This document shows positions 1 to 9,683 of a stretch of DNA of 64,000 bases, piece by piece. The position numbers and the translations under genes are program-made. Source of the DNA: an uncultured Desulfobacteraceae bacterium (GTDB taxonomy: Bacteria; Desulfobacterota; Desulfobacteria; Desulfobacterales; UBA5852); assembly GCA_913060875.1 (NCBI GenBank), contig CAJXSL010000002.1, positions 186,001-250,000 of the forward strand, read 5' to 3'. The notes under the pieces were generated by a model that had not been told where the DNA came from, ran no database searches, and saw only the letters and a list, made by a program, of their open reading frames with translations. How positions within the stretch are numbered: position 1 is the first letter of the stretch; every line of letters starts with the position of its first letter.

Positions 1-441
1 ATATCGGTGCCAAGCAGCTGCTTGGACACATGTGTTTGAGTAGGAGGCATAACGGTACCTGTCGGCTAAGCACATTGCATGCCATGCACAATGACAAGCC
101 GGTCAAGGCAATGCCAATGAATCCCGGAAAGCCTGCCAGGCGGGCATCCACAGTTTATGGGCCGTCCATTGGACTCCGGCGCGTCCCGATAAGAAGCCGG
201 GCCGATGTGTGAATTTTTTTGCCCAATTGAGCACCGCGAGTGGGCAACAGGGGGCTTATATGATGAGAAACCGGTTAAAAATGGAACGCCGGGTTGCCAA
301 GTGGAAGAAAGGCCTTATGTTTCATTCTTTTTGTGCATTGAGCAAAACCACCGGCTGGGGTGGGTTTGATGTCTTCGTATGAGAGCTTTTTACTGTTTTC
401 CAAATTTCTATTTTTCTATTTTTGATTTAAGGAGAGCTGTT
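1..441. other. leading region without a convincing gene
   Basis: I see no supportable gene here. The only plus-strand ORF of the track (30-212) has no clear ribosome binding site and a low-information translation. Bases 230-428 look like an ordinary leader, and an AAGGAGAG ribosome binding site at about 429-436 serves the next gene. Confidence 0.5.
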
Positions 442-996
442 ATGACCGACAATTCCAAATTCACTCTTTACAGCGGCGGCCACCGGGGAACCGAAACCGA
501 GTTCGGTAAGCTGGCCGAACGTTGGGGAATCAACGAGGTTAACTTCGCGTTCGAGGGCCACCCCTCTGAACGCACACGTGGGATTCGGGTGCTCGATGAG
601 GCTGATCTGGCACGCGGTGATATCAGCATGGAGATCGTATCGTCCCGGATGGGACGCACCTATGCCCGGGCCGAAAAAATCCGCAAAGTCATCCAGTCCA
701 TCTTCCACATGGTGAACAACGGCTATCACGTCATTGCCGTCGGATGGATCCAGCCGGACGAAACCGTCAAGGGGGGTACCGGTTGGGGGGTCGAGCTGGC
801 CAAGCTGTTCAACCGCCCGATCAACGTATACGATCAGGACAAAAACCGTTGGTTCGCCTGGAAAAACAAACAATGGGTGGAAGAAACACCCGTCATCACG
901 GATAAAACGTTTGCCGGCACCGGCACCCGCAATCTTAGCGACCAGGGACGTGCCGCCCTGGAAGAGCTCTTCGAGCGCTCCTTCGGTCCGGCCTGA
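442..996 (+). CDS. SLOG/YpsA-like Rossmann-fold protein, function unknown
   Basis: The start chosen is ATG 442, preceded by AAGGAGAG at good spacing, rather than the upstream ATG of the track, which has no such site. The 184-residue product opens with a beta-strand and glycine turn (LYSGGHRGTE) followed by alternating strand and helix segments. A second glycine-rich loop (VKGGTGWGVELAKLF) precedes a strand with Asn and Asp (INVYDQD). This resembles nucleotide-binding SLOG/LOG-superfamily proteins and the YpsA or putative molybdenum-carrier type. That assignment is from fold-like pattern only. No signal peptide or membrane segment is visible. The gene stands alone: it is followed by repeat sequence and a convergent acyltransferase gene. 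No substrate can be named. Confidence 0.6.
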   Translation: MTDNSKFTLYSGGHRGTETEFGKLAERWGINEVNFAFEGHPSERTRGIRVLDEADLARGDISMEIVSSRMGRTYARAEKIRKVIQSIFHMVNNGYHVIAVGWIQPDETVKGGTGWGVELAKLFNRPINVYDQDKNRWFAWKNKQWVEETPVITDKTFAGTGTRNLSDQGRAALEELFERSFGPA

Positions 997-1066
997 AGCT
1001 GAACCGTCGGCAACGATTCAGCAAGAACGCCGATAGGGGCCGAAAGATGCCATTTATGGATGGGCA

Positions 1067-1329
1067 CTAACCCGGATGTTTCACGCGTTCGCGATGTTCA
1101 TTGACAAGGCATCAGGGGCGCCGCTGTACGCCTGTACCACAAGCGCCTGATAACGCAGTCAATGGGCATCTCGGGCGCGCCCGCAGGGTGAAACTTTTTC
1201 TGTGATTCTGGAAATCGGGGATGGGTACAACGTATCACCTGAAAATCATACCCCGAATACCGTTTATACCCTTGAATATTTGCAAAAAAGTTATTGTGTA
1301 GGAAAAATTTCATGAAATGTTCGGGTTAA
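1067..1329 (+). repeat. R2 TIR element, copy 1, interrupted by R4
   Basis: Bases 1067-1193 match 36569-36696 closely (shared core AAGGCATCAGGGGCGCCGCT). The left terminal repeat is CTAACCCGGATGTTTCA. The expected right terminal repeat, TGAAATGTTCGGGTTAA, is found only at 1313-1329, after the roughly 100-bp R4 sequence. The simplest reading is an R2 element of about 140 bp into which R4 was inserted or recombined. The last bases (TTAA) carry the stop codon of the convergent acyltransferase gene. Confidence 0.7.
1223..1324 (+). repeat. R4 direct repeat, copy 1
   Basis: This is a 102-bp sequence (GGGTACAACGTATCACCTGA to AATGTTCGG) repeated in the same orientation at 2037-2137 with scattered substitutions. 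The two copies flank the DUF374 acyltransferase gene. Confidence 0.75.
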
Positions 1330-1982
1330 TTCACGATGGCGGGCCGCATGATGGTTTCCAGATCGCGCCGCTGGGCCTCGAAAAGGTCCGCGTCAGTGGT
1401 TGGTTCGCATTGGATCATGGTGTCGAAGCGCAGCACGACCTTGGAAAAGGGCTTGGGGAGCATGAACCGGTCCCAGCTGTTGAAATACCAGGCCTTTTCA
1501 GCCAGAACATAAAAGGGGACGATCGCCGCGCCGGTGGCGTGGGCCATGCGGATCACCCCCGCTTTGACCTGACCGGCCGGGCCGCGGGGGCCATCCACGA
1601 TGTGCCCGGCCAGGCGGGCGCTTTGCAGGCCGCCGATGACGTCATGCATGGCTTCGCGCCCGCCGCGCGATGAGGAACCCCGCACCGGGTGCCAGCCGGT
1701 ACGCTGGGCGACACCGGCAATCATCTCCCCGTCTTTGCTGCGGCTGATCATGATATGGGGATTGAAGCGCCGGTATGTCCGGAAATGACGTATGGCCGCA
1801 AAAAACTGCTGGTGCCAGGCGCACAGCAGAACGGAGCCCCCCTTTTCCACGTGCGCAACCCAGTCCTGCTCGTTTTCCACCGTCAGCCGAAACGTTCCGG
1901 CATACAAGCGGATAAATCGATAAAGAAACCCGATGAACCATCGGGACGTCAACAGATCCTTTTTAATTCCCACGAATAGCAT
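1326..1982 (-). CDS. DUF374 family lysophospholipid acyltransferase-like protein
   Basis: This 218-residue protein of the LPLAT superfamily (DUF374 group) probably transfers acyl chains to a lipid at the inner face of the inner membrane. Visible motifs are the acyltransferase block CAWHQQFF near residue 55, SRSKDGEMIAG with GWHPVRGSSSRGG near 80-105, and the DUF374 signature VDGPRGPAGQVKAG near 130. The N-terminus has a short hydrophobic stretch (WFIGFLYRFIRLY) that could anchor it. The start is ATG 1982; a GGGAG lies directly against it, so a slightly downstream start is possible. The stop codon TAA lies inside the terminal repeat of the R2/R3 palindromic family. Direct repeats R4 flank the gene, which suggests the unit has been moved or that repeats recombined around it. 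The acceptor lipid is unknown. Confidence 0.8.
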   Translation of the reverse strand: MLFVGIKKDLLTSRWFIGFLYRFIRLYAGTFRLTVENEQDWVAHVEKGGSVLLCAWHQQFFAAIRHFRTYRRFNPHIMISRSKDGEMIAGVAQRTGWHPVRGSSSRGGREAMHDVIGGLQSARLAGHIVDGPRGPAGQVKAGVIRMAHATGAAIVPFYVLAEKAWYFNSWDRFMLPKPFSKVVLRFDTMIQCEPTTDADLFEAQRRDLETIMRPAIVN

Positions 1983-2036
1983 CTCCCGTAAAACAGAGGC
2001 CTCCCCGGTTCTGCGGGGTTCCTTCTTTTTGACAAA

Positions 2037-2137
2037 GGGTACAACGTGTCATCTGAAAATTATATCCCGAATAACTGTATACCCCTGAATATTGGCATAA
2101 AATTTATTGTGTAGAAAAAATTTCATGAAATGTTCGG
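2037..2137 (+). repeat. R4 direct repeat, copy 2
   Basis: This second copy of the 1223-1324 sequence, in the same orientation, ends in TTTCATGAAATGTTCGG but lacks the GGTTAA that completes the terminal repeat in copy 1. It lies upstream of the acyltransferase start. Confidence 0.75.
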
Positions 2138-2293
2138 CCTATAGCACATGCCGCCAGGTTAGGACAGTCTGTCGATTCAGCCCATGGGGCCACTCGTGCC
2201 CAGATCCAATTTAACCAACCGGAATATTGACGTATTTTAAAATCCATGCCCAACAAAAGGCTTGAAGAAAAAAGGGTTTTCGATATCATGGAA

Positions 2294-2570
2294 GTATATA
2301 TCCGGGCCCGGGGGACCCGGCTTTGGGTTCCCCCTGGAAGAGGGGGATGCTCCAATCACGAGAGACAATAGGCGTCAGAAGACAGGAGTCAGGAGTCAGG
2401 ATGATTTTGATGTCGCTTCGCTCCGTCTTTTAAAAAAGATCGAATGCGCCGAAGGCGAAAACCTTATTCTGACTTCTGGATTCTGGCTCCTGAATTCCTA
2501 TACGACGATTACGGCGGAGCCAATTATCTCTGACCTGGCCCAGAGGACCAGGTTTTCTGGACCAAATAAA
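2294..2570 (+). repeat. R1 dispersed 277-bp repeat, copy 1
   Basis: Near-identical copies occur at 40155-40430 and 63034-63309, all in the same orientation. The element runs from GTATATATCCGGGCCCGG to GACCAAATAAA. Its two ends carry related blocks (GGCCCGGAGGACCCGG and GGCCCAGAGGACCAGG). The interior has an imperfect inverted repeat built from CAGAAGACAG- and CTTCTGGATTCTG-like stretches around TCGCTTCGCTCC. No ORF in it looks genic. It is the only notable content of the 1983-2616 gap besides R4. Confidence 0.85.
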
Positions 2571-2616
2571 TGAGCAGGTTTTTTTTATGTGTCTGACACC
2601 GTAACGAGAGGGGCTT

Positions 2617-3561
2617 ATGACATCCCGGAAAAAAGTGGGGTTGGTTCTCGGCAGCGGATCGTCACGCGGCTGGGCGCACATCGGGGCCATCGAAGCATTG
2701 GAAGCCTCCGGCATCCCCATCGATGTCATTGTCGGCTGCAGCGTGGGGTCTTACGTGGGAGCGCTTTTTGCCAGCGGAAGCCTGGCAAGTCTCAAAGAGT
2801 TCGTCCTGCGCATGAATGGGAAAAAGGTCTTTTCCTATTTCGATGTGGTGTTTCCCCGCTCCGGACTACTGGACGGCACCCGCAAGGTCAAAGAGCTTTT
2901 CTCCATGCATACCCCGAAGGAGCTGTTCGAGGAATTGAGCCTTCCCGTGGCCATGGTGGCCACCGACCTCAAACGGGGCCGCAAGGTGGTTCTGCGATCC
3001 GGCAGCATCATGAAAGCGCTCCAGGCCACCATGTCCATTCCCGGGTTGTTTGCGCCGGTCCAGATCAACGGGCGCTGGCTCGTGGACGGCGGACTGCTCG
3101 ATCCGGTGCCGGTGGGGGTGGCCAAAGCCATGGCCGCCGACGTGGTGATTGCGGTGGACCTGAATTCCGGGTTGATATCGCGGCGGGAGGTGCGCAAGCA
3201 GGCGCACAAGGCGGAAGCCGACAACGGCCAGGAACCCGAATACAAGTATGAATTGCTGCAAAAGCTGTCGGACTATTACGAAAGCGCGGAAGCGAGCTTC
3301 AAGTCCAGAATCAACGACCTTTTCCGCAAAGAAGAGGAAACCCCGGACATCATCGACACGGTCATGACCTCGATCAACATCATGCAGGAGCGCATCACCC
3401 GGGTCAATCTGGCCGTGGAACCGCCGGATATTCTGGTGCAGCCCCGCCTGGGGGATCTTAGAATGATGGATTTCGACCGGGTGGACCACGCCATCGAAGA
3501 AGGTTACCTGGGGGTCATGGAGCGCATGGACGATATCAAGGCGCTGCTGGCCAAGCCTTGA
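2617..3561 (+). CDS. patatin-like phospholipase (RssA-like)
   Basis: This 314-residue serine acylhydrolase has a patatin domain in its N-terminal two thirds. The oxyanion-hole glycine block is GSGSSRG (12-18), the nucleophile elbow is GCSVG with Ser42, and the catalytic Asp is in VDGG (about Asp157), giving the expected Ser-Asp dyad. The C-terminal third (from about 190) is charged and helical and lacks a recognised domain. There is no signal peptide, so it is probably cytoplasmic and acts on membrane phospholipids. ATG 2617 follows GAGAGGGG. It is the first gene after repeat R1 and is convergent with the HExxH lipoprotein gene. The substrate is unknown. Confidence 0.88.
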   Translation: MTSRKKVGLVLGSGSSRGWAHIGAIEALEASGIPIDVIVGCSVGSYVGALFASGSLASLKEFVLRMNGKKVFSYFDVVFPRSGLLDGTRKVKELFSMHTPKELFEELSLPVAMVATDLKRGRKVVLRSGSIMKALQATMSIPGLFAPVQINGRWLVDGGLLDPVPVGVAKAMAADVVIAVDLNSGLISRREVRKQAHKAEADNGQEPEYKYELLQKLSDYYESAEASFKSRINDLFRKEEETPDIIDTVMTSINIMQERITRVNLAVEPPDILVQPRLGDLRMMDFDRVDHAIEEGYLGVMERMDDIKALLAKP

Positions 3562-3616
3562 ATCGCATGCCCTCAAAACGCGTACTTCAATCCGAGGCAC
3601 ACATAAAGCGATCGTT

Positions 3617-4333
3617 TCAGGGAGCGGTCTCGGCAAGGCGTGCTTCGATGTCTTCCAGCCATTCTCGCTGGGCACGCGGATCGAAAAAAAGCGAGGTGTC
3701 TTCGTCAAAATCCGTATGCTCCTCGAAACTGGTTTCCATGGCGGCTCGGGCCATGGAAGCCAGCTTGGCGGCCAGTTCCGCCTGCACTTCCCGGTAGCTG
3801 TCATTGATGGCCAGGTAATCTTTCAATTCCTCCCGGGCCTCCCGGGTCAGTTTGCGCGCGGACAACTCCGCCAGGGCAAAGTGAATCTGCTCGTGCTGGA
3901 GGACATAAGCTTTTCTCCGCTCGGGGACCTCCGGGCTCCACCAGGAGCAGCCCGGCACAAAGACCGCTTCAAATATGATCTTCGGAATGCTGCCCATATA
4001 AAAAGATTGTCCCTGATAAACTCCCTGGGTGATGCGCGCCTGGGTATCCGGTGCAGGTCGAATGCTGATGCAGGAATGGGCGTTGATATGGTGATCGAAA
4101 CGGTCGTACTCCGGCGGCAACGATACCGCCTTGAAATCCTCGATCGTCAGTGGTCGATAGGTGAAGCCCTCCCCGCCACCGGACATTGCGCTCCCAGGGG
4201 CACGAAATTGCGGCCGGGCATATTCCGGCAGTTGGGCACAACCGGCCAGCAGCCCCACCAGGAGCACCAAAGCCATTCGCTTCAATCGCCGGCGAAAGCA
4301 AAATTTGTAATTTTTTTGTAATCGCGGATCCAC
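3617..4333 (-). CDS. lipoprotein with HExxH metallopeptidase-like motif (DUF922-like)
   Basis: The N-terminus has a basic segment, a hydrophobic core and a lipobox (LLAGC, Cys about 32), so the product should be a lipoprotein. The middle contains YVLQHEQIHFALAEL, a HExxH zinc-binding signature in a context like the secreted Zn-dependent proteases of the DUF922 group. The C-terminal part is charged and helical. The start is GTG 4333 with AGGAGAA upstream; a start at the internal Met just before the hydrophobic core would leave too short a signal. Substrate and catalytic activity are not shown by the sequence. It could equally be a non-catalytic relative. Confidence 0.75.
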   Translation of the reverse strand: MDPRLQKNYKFCFRRRLKRMALVLLVGLLAGCAQLPEYARPQFRAPGSAMSGGGEGFTYRPLTIEDFKAVSLPPEYDRFDHHINAHSCISIRPAPDTQARITQGVYQGQSFYMGSIPKIIFEAVFVPGCSWWSPEVPERRKAYVLQHEQIHFALAELSARKLTREAREELKDYLAINDSYREVQAELAAKLASMARAAMETSFEEHTDFDEDTSLFFDPRAQREWLEDIEARLAETAP

Positions 4334-4472
4334 CGGTATTCTTCTCCTGCCGAGTGTAATTGTTTTGTCAAACCCAATTCTACTCTGTTAACGCAGGCCC
4401 TCAGGCATTAGATTGCATCTTAAAAATCCTGGCCAGTATCGTGTTCTTCTTCGCGAGGGTCAAACTTCGCGT

Positions 4473-4507
4473 GCTTCGTTTTCTTTTCAGGGAAAAGATA
4501 ATGAAGA
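4473..4507 (+). repeat. fragment of R5 terminal hairpin
   Basis: GCTTCGTTTTCTTTTCAGGG followed by AAAAGATAATGAAGAA resembles the hairpin that ends the R5 repeats at 45.9, 50.5, 52.7 and 56.6 kb. It lies just upstream of the radical SAM gene. Confidence 0.55.
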
Positions 4508-4532
4508 AACATTTTTCAAACAGGAGATAGAC

Positions 4533-6284
4533 ATGCCAACCATCCCGACGCCGCACCCCAAAGCCACCCGCGCCAGGGTATTACTTGCCAGCGTCTTCGG
4601 CCCCTATGCCTGTGACGACGGCTACGGCAGTCGTGCCGTCAATCCTATGGAACTCTACCAGAACCAGGTTACCCGAGTCCAGGGGGGCTTTTCCCTGCGT
4701 ATGTTCCACCGCTCGTTCGCTTTGCTCATGCTCCAGGCCAATATCGATGCCCCCTGCACCGTGCTGGATTTTGCCTCGCGTGACCGTTTTATAAAAGAAC
4801 TCCTCGACGAAACCTACGACATTATCGGCATCAGTGCCATTATTCCGAATATCGAAAAAGTTAAGGCGATGTGCCGCCTGATTCGCCGCCACCAACCCCG
4901 GGCCACCATCGTGGTGGGCGGCCACATTGCCAATTACCGCGAACTGGAACAGGCCATCGATGCCGACCATATCGTCCGGGGAGACGGCATTGCCTGGCTG
5001 CGCCGGTTTCTGGGTCAACCCGTCGATCAACCGGTCAAGCACCCGGCGTCCACTTCAGCCTTCGGGGCGCGCATCCTGGGCATCGATCTGCCCGACAAGC
5101 CCGGCGATACGGCAGCGATTCTCATCCCATCCGTGGGCTGCCCGGTGGGCTGTAACTTCTGCTCCACCTCCGCCCTTTTCGGGGGCAAAGGCCAATTTAT
5201 CAATTTCTACGAAACCGGTGATGAACTCTTTGCAGTGATGTGCCATCTTGAAAAAGCCCTGCATGTTCAGTCCTTTTTCGTTCTGGATGAGAATTTTCTT
5301 CTGCACCGCAAACGCGCCCTGCGGCTGCTTGAATTGATGCAGGCCCACGATAAACACTGGTCCCTTAACGTCTTCAGTTCGGCCAGGGTCCTGCAGTCCT
5401 ACACCATGGAACAAATCGTGGGGCTCGGCATCGGCTGGGTCTGGATGGGCATCGAAGGGGCCAACAGCAGCTACCGCAAGCTCGAGAAGGTCAATACCCA
5501 TCGCCTGGTGAAACGCCTCCAGTCCCACGGCATTCGGGTGCTGGGCTCGTCAATTCTCGGCCTGGAGGATCACACACCGGGAAATATCGACCAGGTGATC
5601 GACCATGCCATCAGCCACCGGACGGATTTCCACCAGTTCATGCTCTATACCCCGATACCGGGCACCCCGCTTTATGAACGTCATAAAAAGGCTGGGACTC
5701 TGCTGGACGAAAAGGCCTTTCCCCATGCCGATGCGCACGGTCAGTACCGTTTCAACTACCGACATGCCCACATCAAATCCGGCCAGGAAGAAGGGTTTCT
5801 CCTGCGGGCCTTCAAACGCGATTTTCATCAAAACGGGCCTAGCCTGGCCCGCTTGATCCGCACCCTTTTGACCGGCTGGCAGCGCTATAAAAATCATCCG
5901 GATGCGCGCTTGAGAGATCGCTATGCCCGTGAAGTCGCCCCCCTGCGATCAGGCTATGCCGGGGCCGTATGGGCCATGAAGCAGTACTATCGCGACACAC
6001 CCGCAACGTTCAGCCGAATGCAGCGTCTTCTGGCCGATATCTATAAAGAATTCGGATGGAAAACCCGCCTGGCAGCCCCGTTGATCGGTCTCTATGTCTA
6101 TCTGAAAATGTTGCAGGAAGAGCGCCGTCTGGTCCGGGGCTGGCGATATGAACCGGCCACGTTTTACGAAAAAAATGCCGCCGCACAGTTGCTGGCGTCA
6201 CGCGGCAGGCTTGAATCAGCGCCGCCGCCCTGCAATCCAGGTGCGCTCTTCACCCCGCCGGAACCGGTCTTGAAACAAAGATGA
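4533..6284 (+). CDS. B12-binding domain radical SAM protein
   Basis: The start is ATG 4533 with CAGGAGATAG upstream; the track start at 4413 lies in repeat sequence. The 583-residue product has an N-terminal cobalamin-binding-like Rossmann domain, recognisable by DIIGISAIIPN and VVGGHIANYRE, although the classical DxHxxG histidine motif is not evident. A radical SAM core follows with the cluster motif CPVGCNFC at about residues 203-210. The C-terminal region of about 150 residues is helical and basic, with a hydrophobic stretch (AAPLIGLYVYLKML). Family members methylate or rearrange unactivated carbons, often in lipid or natural-product metabolism. The substrate cannot be inferred from the neighbours. 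It is convergent with maeB, with only 9 bp between the stop codons. Confidence 0.85.
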   Translation: MPTIPTPHPKATRARVLLASVFGPYACDDGYGSRAVNPMELYQNQVTRVQGGFSLRMFHRSFALLMLQANIDAPCTVLDFASRDRFIKELLDETYDIIGISAIIPNIEKVKAMCRLIRRHQPRATIVVGGHIANYRELEQAIDADHIVRGDGIAWLRRFLGQPVDQPVKHPASTSAFGARILGIDLPDKPGDTAAILIPSVGCPVGCNFCSTSALFGGKGQFINFYETGDELFAVMCHLEKALHVQSFFVLDENFLLHRKRALRLLELMQAHDKHWSLNVFSSARVLQSYTMEQIVGLGIGWVWMGIEGANSSYRKLEKVNTHRLVKRLQSHGIRVLGSSILGLEDHTPGNIDQVIDHAISHRTDFHQFMLYTPIPGTPLYERHKKAGTLLDEKAFPHADAHGQYRFNYRHAHIKSGQEEGFLLRAFKRDFHQNGPSLARLIRTLLTGWQRYKNHPDARLRDRYAREVAPLRSGYAGAVWAMKQYYRDTPATFSRMQRLLADIYKEFGWKTRLAAPLIGLYVYLKMLQEERRLVRGWRYEPATFYEKNAAAQLLASRGRLESAPPPCNPGALFTPPEPVLKQR

Positions 6285-6293
6285 TCCCGGCCG

Positions 6294-8570
6294 CTAAACC
6301 GGCCGTCCGTTCTCACCATTGGCATGGACCTGGGCCTGGGCCACGGTGGTGGCGATCAGGTCCACGACGCTCTCCACATCCGCATTGCGCTGGAGCACGT
6401 TGAAGGGCCGGTCGATACCCATCAGCAGGGGCCCGACCACTTTGGCGCCCCCGATCCGGTCCATCAGCTTGTAGGCGATGTTGCCCGAGGTCAAATCCGG
6501 AAAGACAAGGACGTTGGCGGCCCGGCCCAACCGGTTGAATGCAAATTCCTCCGCCAGGATACGGCCATCCACGGCCGTATCGGCCTGGACTTCGCCCTCC
6601 ACGATCAGCGCGGGAGCTCTTTCCCGGGTCAGCTCCACCGCCCGGGCCATTCTGCGGGTATCCGCATTGCGGACGCTGCCGAAATTGGAATAGGACAGCA
6701 TGGCCACCCGGGGTTCCATGTCGAAGAACGCCGCCATATCGGCCGCCAGCACGGCGATCTCCGCAAGGTCTTCCGGCGTCGGATGGATGTTGACCGTGGC
6801 ATCGGCAAACAGCAGGGTGCGGTTTTTGAGGATGACGAGATAGAGTCCGGCAACAAGGCCTACGCCTGCACGGCGGGGAATCACCTGCAGTACCGGACGG
6901 ATGGCGTTGGGGTAGGACTGGGCGATGCCGTGGACCTGGCCGTCTACCAAGCCTTCCCGCACCAGCATGGCCCCGAATATGTATGGGTTGTTCAATTGAA
7001 ACCGCGTTTCGGTCAGGGACCACCCCTTGCGCTGCCGCAGGCGGAAGAGTTTGTCGGTGAAGGCTTCCAGGTGCGAATTGCGGCGATGATCCATGATGTC
7101 GATGTTGTCCAGGGGGATATGCAATGCTTCGGCCTGGGACCGGACGACCCCCGGGTCTCCCAGGAGCAGCGGCCGGGCCAGACCTTCCTTGGCGGCCTGG
7201 TGGGCGGCGCGGATGATAACCGGATGATCCCCTTCGGGCAGGACAATGCGCTTGGGCGCTTGCTGGGCACGAAACATGATCTTGCGCATGATCTCGCGCT
7301 CGGGTCCCAGGGTGGCTTCCAGACGCTGGATATAGGCGGCCCGCTCGGGCATGGGGCCGCGGGCGGCGCCGCTGGCCACCGCCGCTTCGGCCACGGCCGG
7401 CACCACCTTGAGCAAGGCACGGGTGTCCAACGGCTTGGGAATGATGTATTCGGTGCCAAACCGGATCGGCTGCCCCCCATAGGCGCGTATGACGGCATCC
7501 GGAACGTCTTCCCGGGCCATTTCGGCCAAAGCCTTGACCGCGGCCACCTTCATCGCTTCGTTGATTTCCCTGGCCCGCACGTCCAGCGCGCCCCGAAAGA
7601 TAAACGGAAATCCCAGGACATTGTTGACCTGGTTGGGATAATCGGAACGCCCCGTGGCAATGATGGCATCCGGTCGCGCGGCTTTGGCGACATGGTAATC
7701 GATTTCCGGATCAGGATTGGCCAGGGCGAAGATGATCGGAGCGGCATTCATCTTCTTCAGGAGTTCCGGCGTAAAGGCGCCTTTGACCGAAAGCCCCAGC
7801 AGCAGGTCGGCGCCCGTCACGGCGTCTTCCAGTGTTCGGGCCGGTGTCTCGCAGGCCATTTCTTCTTTGTAAGGATTCATGCCCTGCGTGCGTCCCTTGT
7901 AAATCACGCCGCGGGAATCCACCATGATCAGGTTGCGGGGCGACACCCCCAGTTGGATATACAGTTTGCCGCTGGCGATGCCGGCCGCGCCGGCCCCGTT
8001 GATGACCACGCGCAGGTCCTCCAGGCGTCGCTTCGTAAGGGCCGCCGCATTGAGCATGGCCGCTGCGGATATAATGGCCGTGCCGTGCTGATCGTCGTGG
8101 AATACGGGTATCCCCATCCGGGCTTTCAGTTGTTCTTCGATATAGAAGCAGTCCGGGGCTTTGATATCTTCCAGGTTGATGCCCCCGAATGTGGGCTCCA
8201 TCAGTTCGACCGTGCGGATGAATTCGTCCGGATCGGTGGTGTCCACTTCGATGTCGAAAACATCGATATTGGCAAACCGCTTGAAGAGCACGGCCTTGCC
8301 TTCCATCACCGGTTTGCCGGCCAGGGAACCGATGTGGCCCAGACCCAGTACGGCCGTACCGTTGGTGATCACGGCAATCAGGTTGCCGCGATTGGTGTAG
8401 TCATAGGATGTGTCCGGCGCTTCCTCGATGACGCGACAGGGTGCGGCCACCCCGGGCGTGTAGGCTAGGCTGAGGTCGGACTGGCTGTAAAAGGGTTTGG
8501 TGGGAACGACTTCGATTTTGCCGGGTTGGGGATCACGATGGTATCGCAGGGCCTCTTCGTCGTGGGACAT
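6294..8570 (-). CDS. maeB: NADP-dependent malic enzyme, MaeB type
   Basis: This 758-residue fusion has the MaeB architecture. The N-terminal malic domain (roughly 1-430) contains YTPGVAAPC, the acid and NAD(P) motifs near [11 protein letters not shown] (here [11 protein letters not shown]) and the GAGAAG dinucleotide loop. The C-terminal phosphotransacetylase-like domain runs from about 430 to the end ([19 protein letters not shown]). It oxidatively decarboxylates malate to pyruvate in the cytosol, supplying NADPH. In characterised MaeB proteins the C-terminal domain is regulatory, responding to acetyl-CoA. The start ATG 8570 is supported by AAGGAGATAATAC. Length and motif order are complete, so the enzyme looks functional. 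Confidence 0.95.
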   Translation of the reverse strand: MSHDEEALRYHRDPQPGKIEVVPTKPFYSQSDLSLAYTPGVAAPCRVIEEAPDTSYDYTNRGNLIAVITNGTAVLGLGHIGSLAGKPVMEGKAVLFKRFANIDVFDIEVDTTDPDEFIRTVELMEPTFGGINLEDIKAPDCFYIEEQLKARMGIPVFHDDQHGTAIISAAAMLNAAALTKRRLEDLRVVINGAGAAGIASGKLYIQLGVSPRNLIMVDSRGVIYKGRTQGMNPYKEEMACETPARTLEDAVTGADLLLGLSVKGAFTPELLKKMNAAPIIFALANPDPEIDYHVAKAARPDAIIATGRSDYPNQVNNVLGFPFIFRGALDVRAREINEAMKVAAVKALAEMAREDVPDAVIRAYGGQPIRFGTEYIIPKPLDTRALLKVVPAVAEAAVASGAARGPMPERAAYIQRLEATLGPEREIMRKIMFRAQQAPKRIVLPEGDHPVIIRAAHQAAKEGLARPLLLGDPGVVRSQAEALHIPLDNIDIMDHRRNSHLEAFTDKLFRLRQRKGWSLTETRFQLNNPYIFGAMLVREGLVDGQVHGIAQSYPNAIRPVLQVIPRRAGVGLVAGLYLVILKNRTLLFADATVNIHPTPEDLAEIAVLAADMAAFFDMEPRVAMLSYSNFGSVRNADTRRMARAVELTRERAPALIVEGEVQADTAVDGRILAEEFAFNRLGRAANVLVFPDLTSGNIAYKLMDRIGGAKVVGPLLMGIDRPFNVLQRNADVESVVDLIATTVAQAQVHANGENGRPV

Positions 8571-8726
8571 GTATTATCTCCTTCACCAATAATACGGATT
8601 GGGATTAATAGGGTGTCAGATTGTCACAGGGGGAAAATCGGATCGAAAACGCGAGCTATTCGTGAGCCCTATATCATGCAGTCCAAAACATGATTCGGAA
8701 GGCATCGTTTGTCAACGCATGCAGCC

Positions 8727-9620
8727 CTATGATTGGGATTGCAGAGGTGCACGATCGGTTGCGCCGCCTGTCGGCTTATCTGGCAAGATGCCGCTGGTAT
8801 ATAGGCTGCCCCGGCACATGTCAATGACCATATCCATCACCCGCCGGAAGTCCTGTTCCCGGAGAAAAAGCGACCGGTGCCGGGAGCCGGGCACGGTGTG
8901 AAGACGTCTGGCTTTGGCCGTCGTTGCGGATTGATAGATTTTTTCCGTCACTTCGACCGGTATGACCGCGTCGGATTCCGCCGCGACGATCAAGAGGTTG
9001 CCCCGGAAGGCGGACAGGATGTTGAAAGCGTCCGAGTTCCGCCAACTGCCGGGCGAACGGATGGCGGCCGAAAACGCGGGCCCGAAAGCCAGATCGTAGG
9101 CCTCCGGGGTGTAGACCGCCGGGACCAGCAATATCAGATTGTCCACCGCGAATGTTTCCGTGAGCCGTATCGCCGTGTAGCCGCTCATGCTGGCACCAAT
9201 CAGGGTCAGTGGTTCCGCACAGGCATAGTCGATGACGGCCGAAGCCTGATCCGTCCTGTCATGCAGGGAGGATTCCCCCAGGCGTCCGCCGGTGGCGCCA
9301 TGCCCGATGAAATCGAAGCTGACCGTGGGAAGCCCGTTGGCGTTTAAAAACGTCCTCAGCCTTGAAAAACGATGGCGCGACGATTTGCCGGCCCCATGCA
9401 GCACGATGGCCCGGCATCGTTTTCCATAGGCATCGCCTTGCAATACATGGTGGCCAAAAGGCAGTTTGAACTCGGTTAAGGCGTTGGACACGGCAATCCC
9501 CCTATCCCATTCTGATCGAATCGGCCCTAAATCGGGGAGATCATCCCTATCTCTCCAGATTCCGGCAGCCTTTTTCAGTGCCATCTCTGCCCATTTTTTT
9601 CCTTTTGTTTTCAATCGCAC
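8727..9620 (-). CDS. alpha/beta hydrolase
   Basis: This 297-residue single-domain hydrolase has VLHGAGKSS as oxyanion-hole region, the nucleophile elbow GASMSGY (Ser), an acidic residue in AESDAVIP and a histidine in PGSRHRSLF, giving a full Ser-Asp-His triad. No signal peptide is seen, so it is likely cytoplasmic. The track start is a GTG (9620); the Met at 9584 is an alternative, and neither has a strong ribosome binding site. The last 20 residues after the triad are low complexity. It is a general esterase or thioesterase-like hydrolase whose substrate cannot be assigned. It lies just downstream of the LUD gene on the same strand. Confidence 0.8.
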   Translation of the reverse strand: MRLKTKGKKWAEMALKKAAGIWRDRDDLPDLGPIRSEWDRGIAVSNALTEFKLPFGHHVLQGDAYGKRCRAIVLHGAGKSSRHRFSRLRTFLNANGLPTVSFDFIGHGATGGRLGESSLHDRTDQASAVIDYACAEPLTLIGASMSGYTAIRLTETFAVDNLILLVPAVYTPEAYDLAFGPAFSAAIRSPGSWRNSDAFNILSAFRGNLLIVAAESDAVIPVEVTEKIYQSATTAKARRLHTVPGSRHRSLFLREQDFRRVMDMVIDMCRGSLYTSGILPDKPTGGATDRAPLQSQS

Positions 9621-9683
9621 CCTATACGCCTGGCCCCTCGGCCCCTTAAAATTGCACCAACTGTTTGGGAAATCCCCCTGACA

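Noticed and set aside
30-212. 60-residue ORF at the start of the window
   Set aside because: It has no ribosome binding site and no protein-like pattern, and nothing else supports it.
6324-8468. 714-residue plus-strand ORF over maeB
   Set aside because: It is an antisense shadow of the malic enzyme gene, caused by GC-rich codon bias.
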